A stretch of DNA of 15,085 nt from Thiotrichaceae bacterium (GCA_024762625.1 JANTHA010000017.1:1-15085); one strand, 5' to 3'. Positions 1 through 7,411 are shown, counted from the first letter of the stretch. Numbers and translations are program-made. Notes: generated from the letters alone by a model not told the origin.

Positions 1-1
1 A

Positions 2-2371
2 GATGATTTCTATCTGGCTCCCTGGGACTACGATAGCTCACTTGGCATGGTGCCTGATAATCCCGAGATTACCGAAGCCCGATTACCCCGCTGGTGGTTT
101 TCACACGCCAACTACTGGGAAACTATTTTACATAAACGATTCCTGAGCGAACCGGGCAATCTTCAGTTGTTGGCAGATGCAGTCACCGAGATTAAAAACA
201 AATACCTTACGCCAGCTAAAATCGCAGCGAAACGGGATGCCTACTATGATATTGTTTTTCCGGTAATAAGAAACTCCCCCGACTGGAACTACCTGTATCT
301 TGCCTACACCGACCCGGAGCAAGTTGCCGCTTACAACCAGATATTCGATAAGCTTTCCCAACAGGTTGAAATTCAGTATGCGCGATTCATGGAGCGTCTC
401 TATGATCCAATGACGTTTAAAATGAATACGCCCATTCTTTCGGATAATTTTGCAAATGATGGCAATATTCTATTCAGTTGGGACGAATCCAAAAGTCTGA
501 CAGGTCAGACAATCGTTTATGATCTGGACGTTGCAAGCAACAGGGAATTCAAGCCAGGAACCATACTGGAGCACATTACCGGCATTTCCGGACTTACCTA
601 CAATCTACACTGGACTCACTCAGCTGGAAATTATTTCTATCGGGTGATCGCGCGCGATGCGGCCGCTCCACAACAACACTGGCAGGAATCGCTGGACAGT
701 GAAATGACCTACCCCAACACCTGGGTTGAACTGCATGGCGTCAGAGCCTTGAATGTACCTGACAATCCGCCGTCCAACAGCATATCCAATCCAGCAGCCA
801 GTATTCTTGTCGATGGAAATGCTTCGGACTGGAATGGTTTGACTCTGTTTGCCGACGATCCCGATGATATAAGCACTGGCAACGGAAATGTCATAGACTG
901 GTTAAATGCAGGCATAGCGCATAATGACCAGAATATTTATTTCCTCTATCAGAATCGCGGCCCTATAGACCCTAATAATGCCTCTGGAAGCTATATACCC
1001 TGGGGCTGGCAGGCTTTCCTCGATACGGATAACAATCCTACCACCGGTTTTAAAATAAATGGCGTGGTGGGCGCGGACTATCTACTGGAAGGCGCTAACA
1101 TCCTTAAATATACGGGTTCAAATAACAGCTGGAACTGGGATATTGTCGGCAGCGCCAGTAGCCGCTTTAACGGCAACATAGAAGAACTTGGCTTATCACG
1201 CAACCTGATCGGCAATCCTTCTTCCATGCGAATTGCCTTCCAGGGCGCCAACAATGCTTATGGCGGAAATACGCTGGATCTTTATCCTGATAGCGGCTAC
1301 TTTAGTTACTTACTAGATTCAGTAACGCCGCCTCAAAACACTGCGCCAGTGGCGACCAACCAAAGCGTTTCGGTTGTGAGGAACACCCGCACCAGCATAA
1401 GCCTTAACGCCACTGATGCGGATGGAGACAGCTTGAGTCTTACTATCATTCAACAACCAGCACATGGCGTACTGCAAGGAAGTGGACTGACGCTACAATA
1501 TACGCCTGATCAAAATTATACGGGCGCTGATTCATTCCGTTACCGTGTCAATGATGGAACCGTAGACAGCAACATAGCAACTGTCAGTTTAACGATCGTA
1601 AATGACAACACCAGTAATGCTATTTCAAACCGGGTTGTAAATGGCGGCATCGTAGTCAATGGAAAAAAATCCGACTGGAATGATCTAACATTATTTGATA
1701 AAGACCGTGATGATATTTCAGGAAGAAACAATCAAATTGACTGGAAGAAAGCCGGAATCGCTCATAGCGACGATACCATTTACTTGCTCTATGAAAACCA
1801 TAACAATGTTGATCCTTCACGAAACAAGGGAAGCTTCCTGCCCTGGGGCTGGCAAACATTCCTTGATACGGATAATAATCCCGGCACAGGATTCCCGATC
1901 AGAAACGGTATCGGCGCCGACTACCTGATAGAAGGTCGACATGTATTCCGCTATAACGGTTCCGGCTGGAGCTGGACTGACCTTGGAACAGCAACAAGCA
2001 GATTCGAAAAGAAAATAGCTGAACTTAGCTTCCCGAGGAACTGGCTTGGACCACATAGTCTGGTTAAAGTCGTCTTCCTCGGCAACAATGAAGCCTTTGG
2101 CGGCGATAAAATTGACAGTTATCCGGACAACGGCGTTTTCGAATACTACTTCGGCAGTGGATCGCAGGGTTTGGCGACGCCAGTCGCAAGTGGACAACGC
2201 GGTCTCATCAGCTCGCCCCAGAATCATCAACCTGATTTGGGTGATGCAAATACGAGTAACCCAGTCAGTAGCGGCGCAGGCGGTGGAGGTAGTTTCTCAT
2301 GGTCACTGTTATTGGTTCCTTTATTCCTGATTCGCAGGAGACTTAAACTGCCCAGAAAATCATTTGATTAA
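2..2371 (+). CDS. CotH-kinase-like surface protein with GlyGly-CTERM tail (5' end outside window)
   Basis: The frame is open from base 2 with no stop before the first ATG at 47, so the true start lies left of the window. The upstream codons read DDFYLAPWDYDSSLG, which matches the W-D-x-D segment of the CotH protein-kinase fold; the CotH domain continues to about residue 125 (counted from the ATG at 47). A fibronectin-like stretch follows (~130-220). Then come two copies of a ~170-residue module (~253-423 and ~535-703) sharing PWGWQ.FLDTDNNP.TGF and GADYL.EG, separated by a cadherin-like/Ig-like domain (~431-520, DADGDSLSL and YTPDQNYTGADSF). The C-terminus is Gly745-748, a short hydrophobic segment (752-762) and Arg763-765: a GlyGly-CTERM signal, known to be processed by rhombosortase for type II-dependent surface delivery. 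I infer an exported, surface-attached protein. CotH homologues phosphorylate proteins, but the substrate here is unknown. Confidence 0.85.
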   Translation, partial: DDFYLAPWDYDSSLGMVPDNPEITEARLPRWWFSHANYWETILHKRFLSEPGNLQLLADAVTEIKNKYLTPAKIAAKRDAYYDIVFPVIRNSPDWNYLYLAYTDPEQVAAYNQIFDKLSQQVEIQYARFMERLYDPMTFKMNTPILSDNFANDGNILFSWDESKSLTGQTIVYDLDVASNREFKPGTILEHITGISGLTYNLHWTHSAGNYFYRVIARDAAAPQQHWQESLDSEMTYPNTWVELHGVRALNVPDNPPSNSISNPAASILVDGNASDWNGLTLFADDPDDISTGNGNVIDWLNAGIAHNDQNIYFLYQNRGPIDPNNASGSYIPWGWQAFLDTDNNPTTGFKINGVVGADYLLEGANILKYTGSNNSWNWDIVGSASSRFNGNIEELGLSRNLIGNPSSMRIAFQGANNAYGGNTLDLYPDSGYFSYLLDSVTPPQNTAPVATNQSVSVVRNTRTSISLNATDADGDSLSLTIIQQPAHGVLQGSGLTLQYTPDQNYTGADSFRYRVNDGTVDSNIATVSLTIVNDNTSNAISNRVVNGGIVVNGKKSDWNDLTLFDKDRDDISGRNNQIDWKKAGIAHSDDTIYLLYENHNNVDPSRNKGSFLPWGWQTFLDTDNNPGTGFPIRNGIGADYLIEGRHVFRYNGSGWSWTDLGTATSRFEKKIAELSFPRNWLGPHSLVKVVFLGNNEAFGGDKIDSYPDNGVFEYYFGSGSQGLATPVASGQRGLISSPQNHQPDLGDANTSNPVSSGAGGGGSFSWSLLLVPLFLIRRRLKLPRKSFD
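800..1318 (+). repeat. First copy of a duplicated ~170-residue module in the CotH-like protein
   Basis: This coding segment (residues ~253-423 from the ATG at 47) is repeated at about 1646-2157. Both copies begin with I-V-[DN]-G-x-x-S-D-W-[ND]-[GD]-L-T-L-F and include an Asp-rich loop (FLDTDNNP) of the kind that often binds calcium. At the DNA level CCCTGGGGCTGGCA (999-1012 and 1841-1854) is identical in both. I do not recognise a named domain; it resembles bacterial surface beta-sandwich modules. Confidence 0.75.
1646..2157 (+). repeat. Second copy of the duplicated module
   Basis: This is the partner of the segment at 800-1318, residues ~535-703. It keeps the SDW start, the PWGWQ and FLDTDNNP cores, the GADYL.EG block, the SRF...IAELSF block and the final YPDNG. 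Differences are spread over the whole length, so the duplication is not very recent. Confidence 0.75.
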
Positions 2372-2397
2372 ACTGGAAAAATTGAAAGTCAGCAATA

Positions 2398-2428
2398 AAA
2401 AAGCCCGGAAATAATTTCCGGGCTTTTT
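2398..2428 (+). terminator. Rho-independent terminator after the CotH-like gene, probably bidirectional
   Basis: A perfect 11-bp stem, AAGCCCGGAAA (2401-2411) with TTTCCGGGCTT (2415-2425), closes a 3-base TAA loop. It is followed by a T-run and preceded by an A-run, so it can work on both strands. It lies 27 bp after the stop of the CotH-like gene and 33 bp beyond the stop of the leftward small gene, so it fits convergent termination of both. Confidence 0.92.
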
Positions 2429-2460
2429 GTGAATCGAAAAACTTGAACTTTATTTTTTTG

Positions 2461-2694
2461 TTAAAGCCAACCCACAAGTTGAGCATGCACTCCCTGGTTT
2501 CTGACATTAGAGAGTACATCAAGCGATCCGGTTTCAACGGGGTCATAGGCGACAATCATTAAATGTGGCCGATTATCCTGCAAATTCACCGAGATAACTC
2601 CTTCGCATTGGGATACATCAGAAGAAAAGCGCTCACGATAATGATCATCCATCTTTTCATTGATATGTATAACAATATCTGTTGAATCTTTCAT
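2461..2694 (-). CDS. Small HMA-like ferredoxin-fold protein, no metal-binding CxxC
   Basis: This 77-aa leftward gene has a clear ribosome site (AGAGGA, 7 bases before ATG). The predicted order of elements is strand DIVIHINEK (6-14), helix 16-32, two strands ISVNLQ and HLMIVAYDP, helix ~55-67, and strand VHAQLVGW. This is the babbabb-like layout of heavy-metal-associated domains, and the Y-D-P after the third strand is typical of them. The usual metal motif MxCxxC is missing; the only cysteine is Cys30. So copper or mercury transfer is unlikely, and the protein may instead bind a partner or another ligand. It converges with the CotH-like gene on a shared terminator. I recognise the general fold but no characterised member. 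Confidence 0.72.
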   Translation of the reverse strand: MKDSTDIVIHINEKMDDHYRERFSSDVSQCEGVISVNLQDNRPHLMIVAYDPVETGSLDVLSNVRNQGVHAQLVGWL

Positions 2695-2696
2695 AG

Positions 2697-2900
2697 TTAA
2701 TCCTCTTTGGCGTTAGTTCCTGCTTTTGGTTTTAAACAGCTAAAATATCGTTCTGAATATTTTATTGCTGTAAAGCAAATACATTCATAAGAAAGCCTGA
2801 AGCCTGCCCAGAAGTCGTTAAACATCTCGTTGAAAAACCGGATATGATCCGTTTTGTCTGGCCACGGCTCATATCCCCGGACAGGATCACGGGAATACAA
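2697..2900 (-). CDS. Possible 67-aa hypothetical protein upstream of the HMA-like gene
   Basis: This reading frame ends 2 bases before the ATG of the 77-aa gene, with that gene's ribosome site inside its last codons, as in translationally coupled pairs. The peptide is rich in aromatic residues (PWPDKTDHIRFF, NDFWAGF) and has a varied, coding-like codon use. Against it: the only full-length start is TTG at 2900, there is no well-placed Shine-Dalgarno sequence (AGG is about 14 bases away), and I do not recognise a family. An ATG at internal residue 26 would leave 42 aa. It could simply be a leader of the small gene. Confidence 0.35.
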   Translation of the reverse strand: MYSRDPVRGYEPWPDKTDHIRFFNEMFNDFWAGFRLSYECICFTAIKYSERYFSCLKPKAGTNAKED

Positions 2901-2962
2901 AGTTAATTTAAAAACCTTATTTCAGCATTCAGATGCAAATTTGCTTCCCTTGCTATTTACTG

Positions 2963-2991
2963 AGTATAGAAACGCTCGCCGCAAAAACCAA
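2963..2991 (-). promoter_or_regulatory. Candidate sigma-70 promoter for the leftward small genes
   Basis: On the minus strand there is TTGGTT (complement of 2986-2991), a 17-bp spacer and TATACT (complement of 2963-2968). The -10 is 5/6 to consensus and the -35 is weak (3/6). Transcription would begin near 2956 and run through the possible 67-aa ORF into the HMA-like gene. Confidence 0.4.
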
Positions 2992-3066
2992 TTATTATTT
3001 TATATCAATATCAATTTTTATAATTAATAACTGTGGCCATGAGTAACTTTATCCTGCCACTCTAAC

Positions 3067-3096
3067 TGTACATATCTGCTAAAGGACGAATATAAT
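3067..3096 (+). promoter_or_regulatory. Candidate sigma-70 promoter for the esterase gene
   Basis: TGTACA (3067-3072) and a consensus TATAAT (3091-3096) are separated by 18 bp. The start of transcription would be near 3103, about 20 bases before the first ATG. The -10 is perfect and the -35 matches 4 of 6 bases. Confidence 0.5.
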
Positions 3097-3122
3097 AGCC
3101 GCCTACTTCATTATTCTCGCTT

Positions 3123-3932
3123 ATGGACTCAACTTTCATGAAACAAATGATATTTGTGCTTATCTTTCTGACTTTCAATAGCAAACTAGTAGCTGAAAAT
3201 ATTGATCTGTTTATCATGGCGGGGCAATCCAATATGCAGGGATGGCGTAGCGACGCAGCGTATTATCCGAGCGACCCAAACGGCGTGGATAGTCAGATTC
3301 CTTTTTATTACAAGGCGCTACATTACGGCTCGACTGATCAAAAATGGGAAACGCTGAAACCACAAGTGGGGCATTTTAGATCAGGTCATTTTGGACCGGA
3401 AGTCAGTTTTGCGCGCTCCCTTTTTAACGCCGGGTATAAACCGGCCATTTTCAAATACAGTTCCGGCGGATCCAGCCTCAAAATCGACTGGAAAGGGCCA
3501 GGACAACATGGGCTCTATGATGATATGGTGAAAAATCTGAAAATAGCCATAAGGGAACTTCAAGTCCAGGGCGATACAGTCATCCCGCGCGCAATAATCT
3601 GGATTCAGGGAGAAAGCGATGCGGACAACGACCAACTTGCCAATGAATATTACTGGCATCTTAAAAAAATGTTGCATCATTTACGCAATAATGTCATTAA
3701 AAATCCCGTACTTCCTGTCATACTCAGCCTGGATGAACAACATCCTCATGTACAACAACACCCACAGGTCGTTGCGGCGCAAAAGAAGCTGGCGGCTCAA
3801 GATAAAAGCATCACTTTTTTTTCCATGCAGGGACTGGAAAAGTATGATGTCACACATTTAACCGCCAGGGGCACCATTGGCCAGGGAAAACGACTTTTCA
3901 GCGTTTTTAATACGGCTTTAAATACGCTTTAA
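3123..3932 (+). CDS. Secreted SASA-family (CE6-like, SGNH-type) carbohydrate esterase
   Basis: The 269-aa product has the signature blocks of the sialic-acid-acetylesterase/SASA family. FIMAGQSNMQG carries the nucleophile Ser36; the WIQGESDAD block is at Gln162-Asp166; the catalytic D-x-x-H is Asp242/His245 (DVTHLT). Such enzymes remove O-acetyl groups from sugars, for example from xylan or acetylated glycans. The N-terminus is a signal peptide (hydrophobic MIFVLIFLTF, likely cleavage after LVA near residue 24), so it acts in the periplasm or outside. Two starts are possible, ATG at 3123 and ATG at 3138. The second gives a cleaner signal peptide, and neither has a strong Shine-Dalgarno sequence (a GGA lies 10 bases before 3138). 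The gene stands alone behind its own promoter. The substrate cannot be read from the sequence; the nearby glycan cluster with acyltransferases is a possible target. Confidence 0.85.
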   Translation: MDSTFMKQMIFVLIFLTFNSKLVAENIDLFIMAGQSNMQGWRSDAAYYPSDPNGVDSQIPFYYKALHYGSTDQKWETLKPQVGHFRSGHFGPEVSFARSLFNAGYKPAIFKYSSGGSSLKIDWKGPGQHGLYDDMVKNLKIAIRELQVQGDTVIPRAIIWIQGESDADNDQLANEYYWHLKKMLHHLRNNVIKNPVLPVILSLDEQHPHVQQHPQVVAAQKKLAAQDKSITFFSMQGLEKYDVTHLTARGTIGQGKRLFSVFNTALNTL

Positions 3933-3986
3933 TACTCTATAATGCCTTCGAGTTTCCAAACTTAAGCAACCTTTTATCTGACAAGC

Positions 3987-4016
3987 TTTACCCGACTTAT
4001 CGAAATAGCCTAAAAT
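3987..4016 (+). promoter_or_regulatory. Candidate promoter for the OmpA-like gene
   Basis: TTTACC (3987-3992), an 18-bp spacer and TAAAAT (4011-4016, 5/6 to consensus) precede the barrel gene by about 45 bases. This gives a short A-rich leader with a good ribosome site (AGGG at 4051-4054, 7 bases before ATG). Confidence 0.45.
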
Positions 4017-4061
4017 TAGTTCAAGCTGAAGAATAAAAATTAAAAAAATAAGGGCAATTCA

Positions 4062-4682
4062 ATGAAAAACTTAGCTAAATCCTTACTCGTACTCGGGGGC
4101 GCACCCCTGTTATCGCTTGTGCTTGTTTCTTCTGCTCAGGCCGACCTGCCTTTTAATTACGGTAAAGCATCGGCTAACTATGTAGATGAAACCTCGAATG
4201 GCCGCGATAGCCTGGGTAACCCTTACTATTTAGGTGGAACCATCGGCGTTTCCAACGGCAGTAGTTACTGTGATGGTGCAACAGGCTGCGAAGACCAGGA
4301 TACCGCCTGGAAACTGTTTGGCGGCTACAAATTCACGGAAAATTTAAGCGCAGAAGGCGCTTATGTGAATCTGGGCGATATGTATAAAAGCAATGAACAT
4401 TCCGATGTTTCAGCAATCACGGCAAATGCTGTCGGTTCGGTCCAAGTAACCGAAAAATTTGATCTATTCGGAAAAGTCGGCGCAATGCGCTGGAGCAGCG
4501 AAAACAGCAGCGGCGATCGAGATGGTTTCGGCGTTACTTACGGCGTTGGCGCCAAAATGCGCATGAGCGAGTCAACCAGATTGCGCGCCGAATGGGAGCA
4601 ATTTCCCGGTGTTGAAACAAGCGCCAGTGAAGATACTGACGTTAATATGTTAAGCGTTGGCGTGGAGCTTTCTACCTATTAA
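4062..4682 (+). CDS. OmpA-like outer-membrane beta-barrel protein
   Basis: The 206-aa product begins with a classical signal peptide (MKNLAKSLLVLGGAPLLSL..., cleavage after AQA near residue 27). The rest alternates short amphipathic strands: YLGGTIGVS, WKLFGGYKF, LSAEGAYVNLG, ANAVGSVQV, FDLFGKVGAMRW, FGVTYGVGAKMRM, TRLRAEWEQF, NMLSVGVELSTY. This is the pattern of the 8-stranded OmpA transmembrane family (WKLFGGY and VEGxYVxLG are typical). The final residue is an aromatic Tyr, as Bam substrates usually have. There is no C-terminal peptidoglycan-binding OmpA domain, so it is a barrel-only form. Two cysteines (YCDGATGCED) sit in what should be an extracellular loop and could form a disulfide. 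Its function is not evident; many such proteins have adhesive or structural roles. It is monocistronic, with its own promoter and terminator. Confidence 0.87.
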   Translation: MKNLAKSLLVLGGAPLLSLVLVSSAQADLPFNYGKASANYVDETSNGRDSLGNPYYLGGTIGVSNGSSYCDGATGCEDQDTAWKLFGGYKFTENLSAEGAYVNLGDMYKSNEHSDVSAITANAVGSVQVTEKFDLFGKVGAMRWSSENSSGDRDGFGVTYGVGAKMRMSESTRLRAEWEQFPGVETSASEDTDVNMLSVGVELSTY

Positions 4683-4740
4683 GCTTGCGCTTAATGATTC
4701 CGCGTTTCATTCTTTACGACGCGTTCAATCTTGTTTACCA

Positions 4741-4770
4741 AAAAAGCAGCTTATCAAGCTGCTTTTTTTC
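4741..4770 (+). terminator. Rho-independent terminator after the OmpA-like gene
   Basis: AAGCAGCTT (4745-4753) pairs with AAGCTGCTT (4757-4765) around an ATC loop and is followed by T residues to 4770. The A-run at 4741-4746 extends the stem with the T-run and would let it work in reverse as well. It separates the OmpA-like gene from the glycan operon. Confidence 0.9.
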
Positions 4771-4830
4771 TGCGCTTTTTTGCTAGAACTTTTTAAATAA
4801 ACGCCTTTTAAAGTTTGGGCGATTCATTAT

Positions 4831-4870
4831 GCACAATCATGCGCGATGATGCGCGATGATGCGCGATCAT
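4831..4870 (+). repeat. Four tandem 10-bp repeats upstream of rmlA
   Basis: The units are GCACAATCAT, GCGCGATGAT, GCGCGATGAT and GCGCGATCAT, with an exact 10-bp period. The alternation of ATCAT and ATGAT gives an inverted character within the array. A related GATGCGCC-type copy, ATGATGCGCC, lies at 4941-4950. The array ends 10 bp before a candidate -35 element, where an activator would be expected to bind. It is too short for a CRISPR. Operator function is an inference. Confidence 0.7.
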
Positions 4871-4880
4871 ACTTAATCAC

Positions 4881-4908
4881 TTGCCTGAAAATTTCATCCC
4901 TTTATCTT
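4881..4908 (+). promoter_or_regulatory. Candidate promoter for the glycan operon, next to the repeat array
   Basis: TTGCCT (4881-4886) and TATCTT (4903-4908) are separated by 16 bp, each matching 4 of 6 consensus bases. A second -10-like TATACT lies at 4957-4962 without a good -35. A weak promoter right beside a repeat array would fit activator dependence. The leader to rmlA would be roughly 40-90 bases long. Confidence 0.35.
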
Positions 4909-5002
4909 AACATTCATGGAAAAAACGCCATCAATACGTTATGATGCGCCGCATTTTATACTGGCTTAAACTGGCTTCTTTAGTCTTAATACAAGGAAAA
5001 TC

Positions 5003-5905
5003 ATGAGGAAAGGGATCATTCTGGCTGGCGGCAGCGGCACGCGGTTACATCCGCTGACTCAGGTAGTCAGCAAGCAAATGATGCCGGTTTATGACAAACC
5101 CATGATTTATTACCCGTTGTCTGTACTCATGCTCGCCGGCATTCGCGACATTCTAATTATCACCACGCCTCATGATAGCGAACAGTTTAAGCAACTGCTT
5201 GGCGATGGCTCCAGGTGGGGGCTTAACTTGCAATACGCTGTTCAGCCCAAACCGGAAGGTCTGGCACAAGCCTTCATCATCGGCAGGGAATTTGTCGGCA
5301 ATGATCCGGTTACCTTGATTCTGGGCGATAATATTTTTTACGGCGAAGGTCTTTCCGAACGTCTTTCTGCACTCGCGACTGAAGACAGCGGCGCAACCGT
5401 ATTTGGCTATTATGTGCGCGACCCGGAACGCTATGGCGTGGTTGAATTTGATCACAATGGCAAGGCGCTCAGCATCGAAGAAAAACCCGAACAACCCAAA
5501 TCACACTATGCCGTCACCGGACTGTATTTTTATGATAATCAGGTTATTGATATTGCTAGAGAAATAAAACCTTCATCGCGCGGCGAGCTGGAAATCACCG
5601 ATGTCAATCGCGTTTATCTTGAACAGGGCCAACTGGACGTCGAAATGCTGCGACGCGGCACCGCCTGGCTAGACACGGGAACCCACGCCTCACTGCTGGA
5701 TGCCGCCAATTATATTCGCGTCATTGAAGATCGCCAGGGACTCAAAATCGCCTGTCCCGAGGAAATCGCCTGGCATATGGGCTTTATTAACAAGGAGCAG
5801 TTATTGGCGCTGGCTGAACCTCTAAAGAAAAGCGGCTATGGACAATACCTGATTGATATTGCAAATACAGGTCATCACTCAAAACCTTCCTCCGCCCTGA
5901 CGTAG
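5003..5905 (+). CDS. rmlA: Glucose-1-phosphate thymidylyltransferase RmlA
   Basis: This cytoplasmic enzyme joins glucose-1-phosphate and dTTP to form dTDP-glucose, the first step towards dTDP-rhamnose and other 6-deoxy sugars. The 300-aa product has the full family signature: [16 protein letters not shown] (4-19) for nucleotide binding, then [15 protein letters not shown], the metal-binding LGDNIFYG with Asp109, [20 protein letters not shown], and [13 protein letters not shown]. The length is close to the usual ~290 aa, with a slightly longer C-terminus. The ATG is preceded by AAGGAAAA. It opens the glycan operon and is followed after 16 bases by the methyltransferase gene. Notably, rmlB, rmlC and rmlD do not follow it, so the next steps must be encoded outside the window. 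Confidence 0.96.
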   Translation: MRKGIILAGGSGTRLHPLTQVVSKQMMPVYDKPMIYYPLSVLMLAGIRDILIITTPHDSEQFKQLLGDGSRWGLNLQYAVQPKPEGLAQAFIIGREFVGNDPVTLILGDNIFYGEGLSERLSALATEDSGATVFGYYVRDPERYGVVEFDHNGKALSIEEKPEQPKSHYAVTGLYFYDNQVIDIAREIKPSSRGELEITDVNRVYLEQGQLDVEMLRRGTAWLDTGTHASLLDAANYIRVIEDRQGLKIACPEEIAWHMGFINKEQLLALAEPLKKSGYGQYLIDIANTGHHSKPSSALT

Positions 5906-5921
5906 ACACGCGAACAACGCC

Positions 5922-6893
5922 ATGCAATGCCGAATCTGTCAAAACAGCGATCATAACATTCACTACAGCGCCAAAGAAATGATGCTGGGTTTACGCGACC
6001 AGCATGATTATTTTGAATGCGCCCACTGCGGCTGTCTGCAAATTGCGAAAGTTCCGGACAATTTACCGGAATACTACCCGGATGACGATTATTATTCCTA
6101 CAATAAAATTGAACCCGCAAGCGGATTGAAAGGCAAACTGATTCGTGAGCGCGACCGCTATGCCGCAACCGGTAAAGGTTTGATTGGCAAATTCATGCAA
6201 GGCATACAACCCCATGATAAATTACCATCCATCGCCAGGGCTAATGTCAGGCCAGATTCCAGAATACTGGATGTGGGTTGTGGCGCAGGTCATTTATTGC
6301 ATTCGCTACAGGAAGCGGGTTTCAGTCATTTATTGGGCATAGACCCCTTTAACGCTGAATCTATTGCCTACGATAACGGGCTGCGCATCGAAAAAAAATC
6401 CATCCATGAACTTAATCTTAATGACCCGCAGAAAGGCTGGGATCTGATCATGTTCAATCATTCCTACGAGCATGTCTTTGACCAGATTGAAGTACTGGAA
6501 AAAACCTTCAGCCTGTTAAAGCCTGGCGCTATCAGCATGATTCGCATACCCACGGTAACATCCTGGGCCTGGCGCAATTATGGCGTAGACTGGGTGCAAC
6601 TGGACGCGCCGCGCCACCTGTTTTTACATTCAATCAGAAGCATGCACATCCTGGCTGAAAAGACGGGTTTTGAACTGATGGATGTTGTTTATGACTCTTT
6701 TGCCTTCCAGTACTGGGGATCCATACAATACCAGAACGATATTGCGCTGCATGATGCAAATTCCTACGCGGTCAATCCTGAAAAATCCATGTTTTCGGCT
6801 GAACAAATAAAGGCGTTTGAAACACAAAGCAAACAACTTAACCGGGAAAAGGCCGGCGATCAGGCGGCGTTTTACTTGAAAAAGCCCCTTTAA
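5922..6893 (+). CDS. Class I SAM-dependent methyltransferase with N-terminal zinc-type Cys motif
   Basis: The 323-aa product starts with two Cys pairs, C3xxC6 and C33xxC36, spaced like the small zinc-binding region found in many sugar-modifying methyltransferases. After a linker with a run of acidic and Tyr residues (YPDDDYYSY) comes the SAM-binding motif I, LDVGCGAGHLL (Asp117, Gly119, Gly121, Gly123). GIDPF supplies the acidic residue for the ribose, and FNHSYEHV is the post-motif. The Methyltransf_23 fold fits. The position between rmlA and the PssD-like gene suggests methylation of a nucleotide sugar or of a residue in the glycan. Which atom and which sugar are not readable. I see no clear Shine-Dalgarno sequence before the ATG, so translation may depend on the upstream gene, whose stop is 16 bases away. 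Confidence 0.85.
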   Translation: MQCRICQNSDHNIHYSAKEMMLGLRDQHDYFECAHCGCLQIAKVPDNLPEYYPDDDYYSYNKIEPASGLKGKLIRERDRYAATGKGLIGKFMQGIQPHDKLPSIARANVRPDSRILDVGCGAGHLLHSLQEAGFSHLLGIDPFNAESIAYDNGLRIEKKSIHELNLNDPQKGWDLIMFNHSYEHVFDQIEVLEKTFSLLKPGAISMIRIPTVTSWAWRNYGVDWVQLDAPRHLFLHSIRSMHILAEKTGFELMDVVYDSFAFQYWGSIQYQNDIALHDANSYAVNPEKSMFSAEQIKAFETQSKQLNREKAGDQAAFYLKKPL

Positions 6894-6913
6894 TTCAACG
6901 ACCAAAAACAGTC

Positions 6914-7411
6914 ATGAACAAATCCAGGAACACATCGCCTGAGCATATTAAACATAATAAAAATAAAATACTGGCGATCGCATCACCCGGCGGACACTGG
7001 ATTCAACTCAATAAAATCTGCAAACCGCTGGAAGACCGCTTTGAAATTATCTATGTCACGCCCGGCTCCCAGTACGCGTCTGAGAAGCAGTCTTCCCGCA
7101 CCATATTGAATATCACCGACGCCAGCGCCGACAGTAAACTCAAACTGATTCCGCTTGCGTTGCAATTGATTGGTATTTTTATAAAACACCGACCCACGGC
7201 AATCGTTTCAACTGGCGCAGCCCCGGGCGCAATCGCCTTTTTACTCGCCAAATACCTTCCTATTAAAACCATCTGGGTGGACAGCATTGCAAACGTCAGC
7301 TGCTTATCCCGCTCCGGCCGCATGATTAAAAACCACGCCGATCTGGTGTTAACCCAGTGGGAGCCGCTTAGCGATGGCGAACAGGTGATTTACAAGGGTT
7401 CCATTCTATGA
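6914..7411 (+). CDS. pssD: PssD/Alg14-like membrane subunit of a split glycosyltransferase
   Basis: The 165-aa product carries the Alg14 core: ILAIASPGGHWIQL (residues ~19-32, with the conserved Gly-Gly-His), IIYVTPG, and the STGAAPGAIAFLLAKYL segment, followed by KTIWVDSIANVS and LVLTQWEPL. Alg14-type proteins anchor the soluble Alg13-type catalytic partner to the membrane. In bacteria the pair (PssD/PssE, Cps14F/Cps14G) adds the second sugar to the lipid-linked unit. The hydrophobic stretches LIPLALQLIGIFI and AIAFLLAKYL may provide the membrane contact; a separate N-terminal helix is lacking. The first ~17 residues are polar and may be an extension. The stop overlaps the start of the pssE-like gene by 4 bases (ATGA), as expected for an equimolar pair. 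Confidence 0.88.
   Translation: MNKSRNTSPEHIKHNKNKILAIASPGGHWIQLNKICKPLEDRFEIIYVTPGSQYASEKQSSRTILNITDASADSKLKLIPLALQLIGIFIKHRPTAIVSTGAAPGAIAFLLAKYLPIKTIWVDSIANVSCLSRSGRMIKNHADLVLTQWEPLSDGEQVIYKGSIL

Larger units (their letters stand above)
2901..3122. other. AT-rich divergent intergenic region
   Basis: This region separates the leftward small genes from the rightward esterase. Apart from the two candidate promoters facing away from each other, it holds an AT-rich block (about 2988-3030, with ATATCAATATCAA). I see no RNA gene, terminator or coding sequence in it. Confidence 0.6.

Noticed and set aside
1817..2230. 137-aa open frame on the minus strand
   Set aside because: It lies opposite the second module of the CotH-like protein, whose frame is supported by the internal duplication. 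No recognisable motifs.
3938..3943. TATAAT box just after the esterase stop
   Set aside because: No acceptable -35 at 16-19 bp; the TTTACC/TAAAAT pair closer to the OmpA-like gene is a better promoter candidate.
4831..4870. CRISPR array
   Set aside because: Units of 10 bp are directly adjacent with no unique spacers; this is a tandem repeat.
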